Shown piece after piece: positions 61,530 to 64,000 of a stretch of DNA of 64,000 nt. The notes below the pieces were generated by a model that saw only the letters and a list, made by a program, of their open reading frames with translations, was not told the DNA's origin and ran no database searches. Source of the stretch: Saprospiraceae bacterium (GTDB taxonomy: Bacteria; Bacteroidota; Bacteroidia; Chitinophagales; Saprospiraceae); contig JADJLG010000001.1 in NCBI GenBank assembly GCA_016710235.1, positions 310,001 through 374,000 on the forward strand, read 5' to 3'. Each line of letters begins with the position of its first letter. Position 1 is the stretch's first letter. Position numbers and translations under genes: made by a program.

Positions 61530-62717
61530 ATGAGTTATTTAAAAGGACTACTAAAAGGTATTGATATAGAATGGAGACCGCTAGGTGAGGTGGCTAAGAT
61601 TACTATTGGTGAATTTGTTCATCAGAACAATCAGGACAATGAAGCTGAGTTTCCTGTATACAATGGCGGCATTACACCAACAGGAAATTACAATAAATTC
61701 AATAATACAGGAAATAAAATCATTGTAAGTGCGAGGGGAGCGAACGCAGGGTTTGTCAATCGTATTTCTAAACCATATTGGGCAGGGAATAGTTGCTATT
61801 CTATAGAAATAAATGACCCTTATAGACTAAATTGGATATTTATATACTATTTCTTAAAAGCAAATGAAAACAAGTTGATTGGTAGTCAACAAAAGGGCGG
61901 AATACCAGCCGTTTCAAAGAAGCAAATGGAAGCATTTCCCATACCCATTCTATTCCAAGAAGACCCAGTAAAATCAATCGAAATACAAAAAGAAATCGTT
62001 CGGATCTTAGATAAGTTCACAGAGCTTACAGCAGAGCTTACAGCAGAGCTTACAGCAGAGCTTACAGCTCGTAAAAAACAGTATAACTACTACCGCGATC
62101 AATTGTTGAGTTTTGAAGTCGGTGAAGTGGAATGGAAAACGTTGGGGGATTTAACTTCTCTGATAACAAAGGGCACCACACCAAAGAAATATGCTGATAA
62201 TGGAATTGCATTTATTAAAACCGAAGCCTTCGATGGTAAATACATTAATCCACTCAAATTATCATTTATTGATGAAGAAACCCACACAAAAGAGTTGAAG
62301 AGATCAATTTTAGATCGCAATGATATTTTGATTACGATTGCAGGTGCAACAATCGGTAAATGTGCGATTGTGCCAAAAGAAGTTTTACCTGCAAATACAA
62401 ATCAAGCTTTAGCAATAATCAGATTGAAAGAAGATGTAAATGTTAAGTATGTATTTCACTTGATAAGATCCAATTATTTGAAGAAGTACATTGAACAAAA
62501 TATCAAAGGTTCTGCTCAACCAAATTTAAACTTAGAGCAACTAAATAATTTTTACATTCCATATCCCTCACCCGAAGAACAATCCCGTATCGTCTCTATC
62601 CTCGACAAATTCGACACACTTACTACTTCAATCAGCGAAGGTCTGCCAAAAGAAATTGAGTTCAGAAAAAAGCAGTATGAATATTACCGGGATTTATTGC
62701 TAACATTTAACCCTTGA
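61530..62717 (+). CDS. hsdS: Type I restriction-modification specificity subunit
   Basis: A 395-residue DNA-recognition subunit. Two target-recognition domains are visible: the first about residues 10-155 (ending near PIPILFQEDPVKS), the second about 205-360, beginning WKTLGDLTSLITKGTTPKKY and ending YIPYPSPEEQSRIV. They are separated by a conserved helical spacer containing TAEL repeats (about residues 165-180) and followed by a second helix ending KKQYEYYRDLLL. The spacer repeat is a known way in EcoR124-type systems to change the gap in the recognised sequence. It overlaps the following reading frame slightly and lies in the hsd operon. Confidence 0.95.
   Translation: MSYLKGLLKGIDIEWRPLGEVAKITIGEFVHQNNQDNEAEFPVYNGGITPTGNYNKFNNTGNKIIVSARGANAGFVNRISKPYWAGNSCYSIEINDPYRLNWIFIYYFLKANENKLIGSQQKGGIPAVSKKQMEAFPIPILFQEDPVKSIEIQKEIVRILDKFTELTAELTAELTAELTARKKQYNYYRDQLLSFEVGEVEWKTLGDLTSLITKGTTPKKYADNGIAFIKTEAFDGKYINPLKLSFIDEETHTKELKRSILDRNDILITIAGATIGKCAIVPKEVLPANTNQALAIIRLKEDVNVKYVFHLIRSNYLKKYIEQNIKGSAQPNLNLEQLNNFYIPYPSPEEQSRIVSILDKFDTLTTSISEGLPKEIEFRKKQYEYYRDLLLTFNP
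62022..62068 (+). repeat. 12-bp tandem repeat inside hsdS (TAEL codons)
   Basis: The unit ACAGCAGAGCTT is present three times in perfect form (62028-62063), with partial units on both sides, giving about 3.9 periods. Each unit encodes the four residues T-A-E-L in the helical spacer between the two recognition domains. Slippage by one unit keeps the frame but lengthens or shortens the spacer. Confidence 0.95.
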
Positions 62718-62722
62718 CAATT

Positions 62723-63709
62723 ATGAATAGCGACATATTGATATACCAAAATCAAGAAGGCAATATCAAAATTGATGTGCGTTTGGAAGAAGAAACCGTT
62801 TGGCTTACACAAGAGCAAATGGCAACCTTGTTTGGCAAAGCCAAATCAACTATTAACGAACATATAAAGAATGTGTATGAAGAAAATGAACTTGAAAAAG
62901 TAAACACCTTGCACAAATTCGGAAATTCCGAATTTCAGCAAAAAGCCCCAAATTACTACAATTTAGATGTGATTATTTCTGTTGGTTATCGGGTAAAATC
63001 AGTGCAAGGCACGCAGTTTCGCATTTGGGCAACTCAAAGGCTAAAAGAATATATTGTAAAAGGGTTCGCTTTAAATGACGAACGTTTCAAAAAAGGCAAT
63101 TCGATGAACTATTTTGCCGAATTGCAGGAACGTATTCGTGAAATACGCTTGAGCGAACGTTTTTTCTATCAAAAAATAAAAGACATCTATACAACCAGTA
63201 TTGATTACAACCCCAAAGACGAAAAAACACTAGCTTTCTTTAAAACCGTGCAAAACAAATTGCTTTGGGCTATTAGTAGCAACACCGCAGCCGAATTGGT
63301 GTATCGCAGAGTAGATGCATCTTTGCCTTTATTGGGAATGTTGTCATTTGACAAAAAGAATCAAACAATAATTAACAAAGCAGATGTAAGTATTGCCAAA
63401 AATTATTTGAACGAAGAAGAGATGCGCTTGCTTGGGTTATTGGTAGAACAATACCTTGCTTTTGCCGAAACAATGGCGCAACAGCAAACTACCATGTATA
63501 TGAAAGATTGGATTCAGCGTTTAGATAGCATTTTGCAGCTCAACGGTAGAGAATTGCTTACACACGCAGGAAAAATAAGCCATGAATTGGCGGTGGAGAA
63601 ATCGGAACAAGAATTAGAAAAATACCGAATAGCACAAAAAGAAATTGAAAAAGAACAAAGCTTAAAAGAATTGGAAGCCGACATAAAAAAATTAAAAAAG
63701 AAGAAATAG
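62723..63709 (+). CDS. rhuM: RhuM family protein
   Basis: A 328-residue protein of the RhuM family, first noted in Salmonella pathogenicity island 3 and often found in type I restriction loci. It begins DILIYQNQEGNIKIDVRLEE, followed by ETVWLTQEQMATLFGKAKST, an HTH-like N-terminal segment, then GYRVKSVQGTQFRIWATQRL and a C-terminal charged coiled coil. The function is unknown; the first part looks DNA-binding. ATG 62723 lies five bases after the hsdS stop. hsdR begins four bases after its own stop. Confidence 0.9.
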   Translation: MNSDILIYQNQEGNIKIDVRLEEETVWLTQEQMATLFGKAKSTINEHIKNVYEENELEKVNTLHKFGNSEFQQKAPNYYNLDVIISVGYRVKSVQGTQFRIWATQRLKEYIVKGFALNDERFKKGNSMNYFAELQERIREIRLSERFFYQKIKDIYTTSIDYNPKDEKTLAFFKTVQNKLLWAISSNTAAELVYRRVDASLPLLGMLSFDKKNQTIINKADVSIAKNYLNEEEMRLLGLLVEQYLAFAETMAQQQTTMYMKDWIQRLDSILQLNGRELLTHAGKISHELAVEKSEQELEKYRIAQKEIEKEQSLKELEADIKKLKKKK

Positions 63710-63713
63710 CACT

Positions 63714-64000
63714 ATGTACAAAACCATAGCAGAATCAAACAACTTTATTGTACTGGATAAATTCACCAAGTATTTTGAAGTGAATGAGGCTCCGACTGTT
63801 TACCAAACAGAGGCAGCATTGGAGAAGGAATTAATTCAAGACTTAATCAATCAAGGTTATGAAAACCCTAAGTACTTAAATACGCAAGAAGCTATGTTAG
63901 CGAATGTAAGAGTGCAACTTCAATCGCTTAACGATGTAGTGTTTTCGGATGCTGAGTGGGTTCGTTTTGTAGAAGAATATTTAGACAAGCCAAGTGATAA
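63714..64000 (+). CDS. hsdR: Type I restriction endonuclease subunit R, 5' part (runs off window)
   Basis: The ATP-driven DNA translocase and nuclease of the type I system; only the first 95 codons are inside the window. The N-terminus MYKTIAESNNFIVLDKFTKY with PTVYQTEAALEKELIQDL is characteristic of one HsdR family. The frame is open to the edge. It follows rhuM by four bases and completes the expected hsdM-hsdS-hsdR set. The nuclease and helicase motifs are beyond the window, so integrity cannot be judged. Confidence 0.9.
   Translation, partial: MYKTIAESNNFIVLDKFTKYFEVNEAPTVYQTEAALEKELIQDLINQGYENPKYLNTQEAMLANVRVQLQSLNDVVFSDAEWVRFVEEYLDKPSD

Noticed and set aside
1..64000. tRNA, rRNA or CRISPR loci
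   Set aside because: No cloverleaf-like segment with a CCA end or T-loop consensus, no rRNA-like block and no spaced short repeats were noticed; a tRNAscan or CRISPR finder run would be decisive.

Overview
The window looks like a chromosomal segment of a Bacteroidota bacterium, possibly near the Saprospiraceae (the family is my inference). Evidence: proteins with a signal peptide and a type IX secretion (T9SS) sorting domain, the T9SS regulator PorX, TAnnTTTG-type -7 promoter elements, a heavy-metal RND pump fused to its outer-membrane factor, and DUF6660/DUF6428 proteins. I see no rRNA, tRNA or CRISPR array.

Layout. 1-3.3 kb is accessory debris: an intact IS5-family insertion sequence, an XRE repressor gene with an in-frame amber stop, a primase-like remnant, a DUF4160/DUF2442 pair, and palindromic repeats. 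3.4-31.4 kb is mostly stable chromosome: a GT2 glycosyltransferase and a membrane protein, scpA, an RsmI-like methylase, trpS, a 963-residue LRR surface protein, a Zn/Cd/Co-type efflux cluster (DUF6660, CzcA-TolC fusion, CzcB, P-type ATPase), parC, an acyltransferase, a thiolase, an M4 metalloprotease and a FucP-like sugar transporter.

31.5-40.7 kb is a mosaic accessory zone. It holds a PIN toxin with a 50-residue partner, an arsenic-type operon (arsR, DUF6428, a 41-residue membrane peptide, arsC) with no pump, a secreted SH3-type gene split by a stop codon, an hsdR fragment, a complete HipBST kinase toxin-antitoxin system, and a GT14 glycosyltransferase gene framed by inverted repeats. These modules are separated by a direct repeat (two copies), a sharp-ended dispersed repeat (three copies) and two decayed IS91-like transposase C-termini. 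This suggests serial, possibly IS91/ISCR-type, assembly of cargo.

40.8-59.05 kb is core again: gyrB, tsaE, ald, a TPR protein, a PstS-like lipoprotein, clpP-clpX, truA, glyA, a secreted protein of 25 repeats of 23 residues with a peptidoglycan-binding end, an HD hydrolase, porX and mnmE. Directly after the mnmE 3' end, a known integration hotspot in other bacteria, a second accessory block starts: an XRE regulator and a type I restriction-modification locus (hsdM, a GxxExxY protein, hsdS with a TAEL-type tandem repeat, rhuM, and hsdR running off the window).

The most promising leads are the repeat-delimited cargo zone (31.8-40.4 kb), the small proteins hidden in its operons, the four-hairpin element at 39.15-39.25 kb, the cassette-like GT14 unit and the 25-repeat secreted protein.
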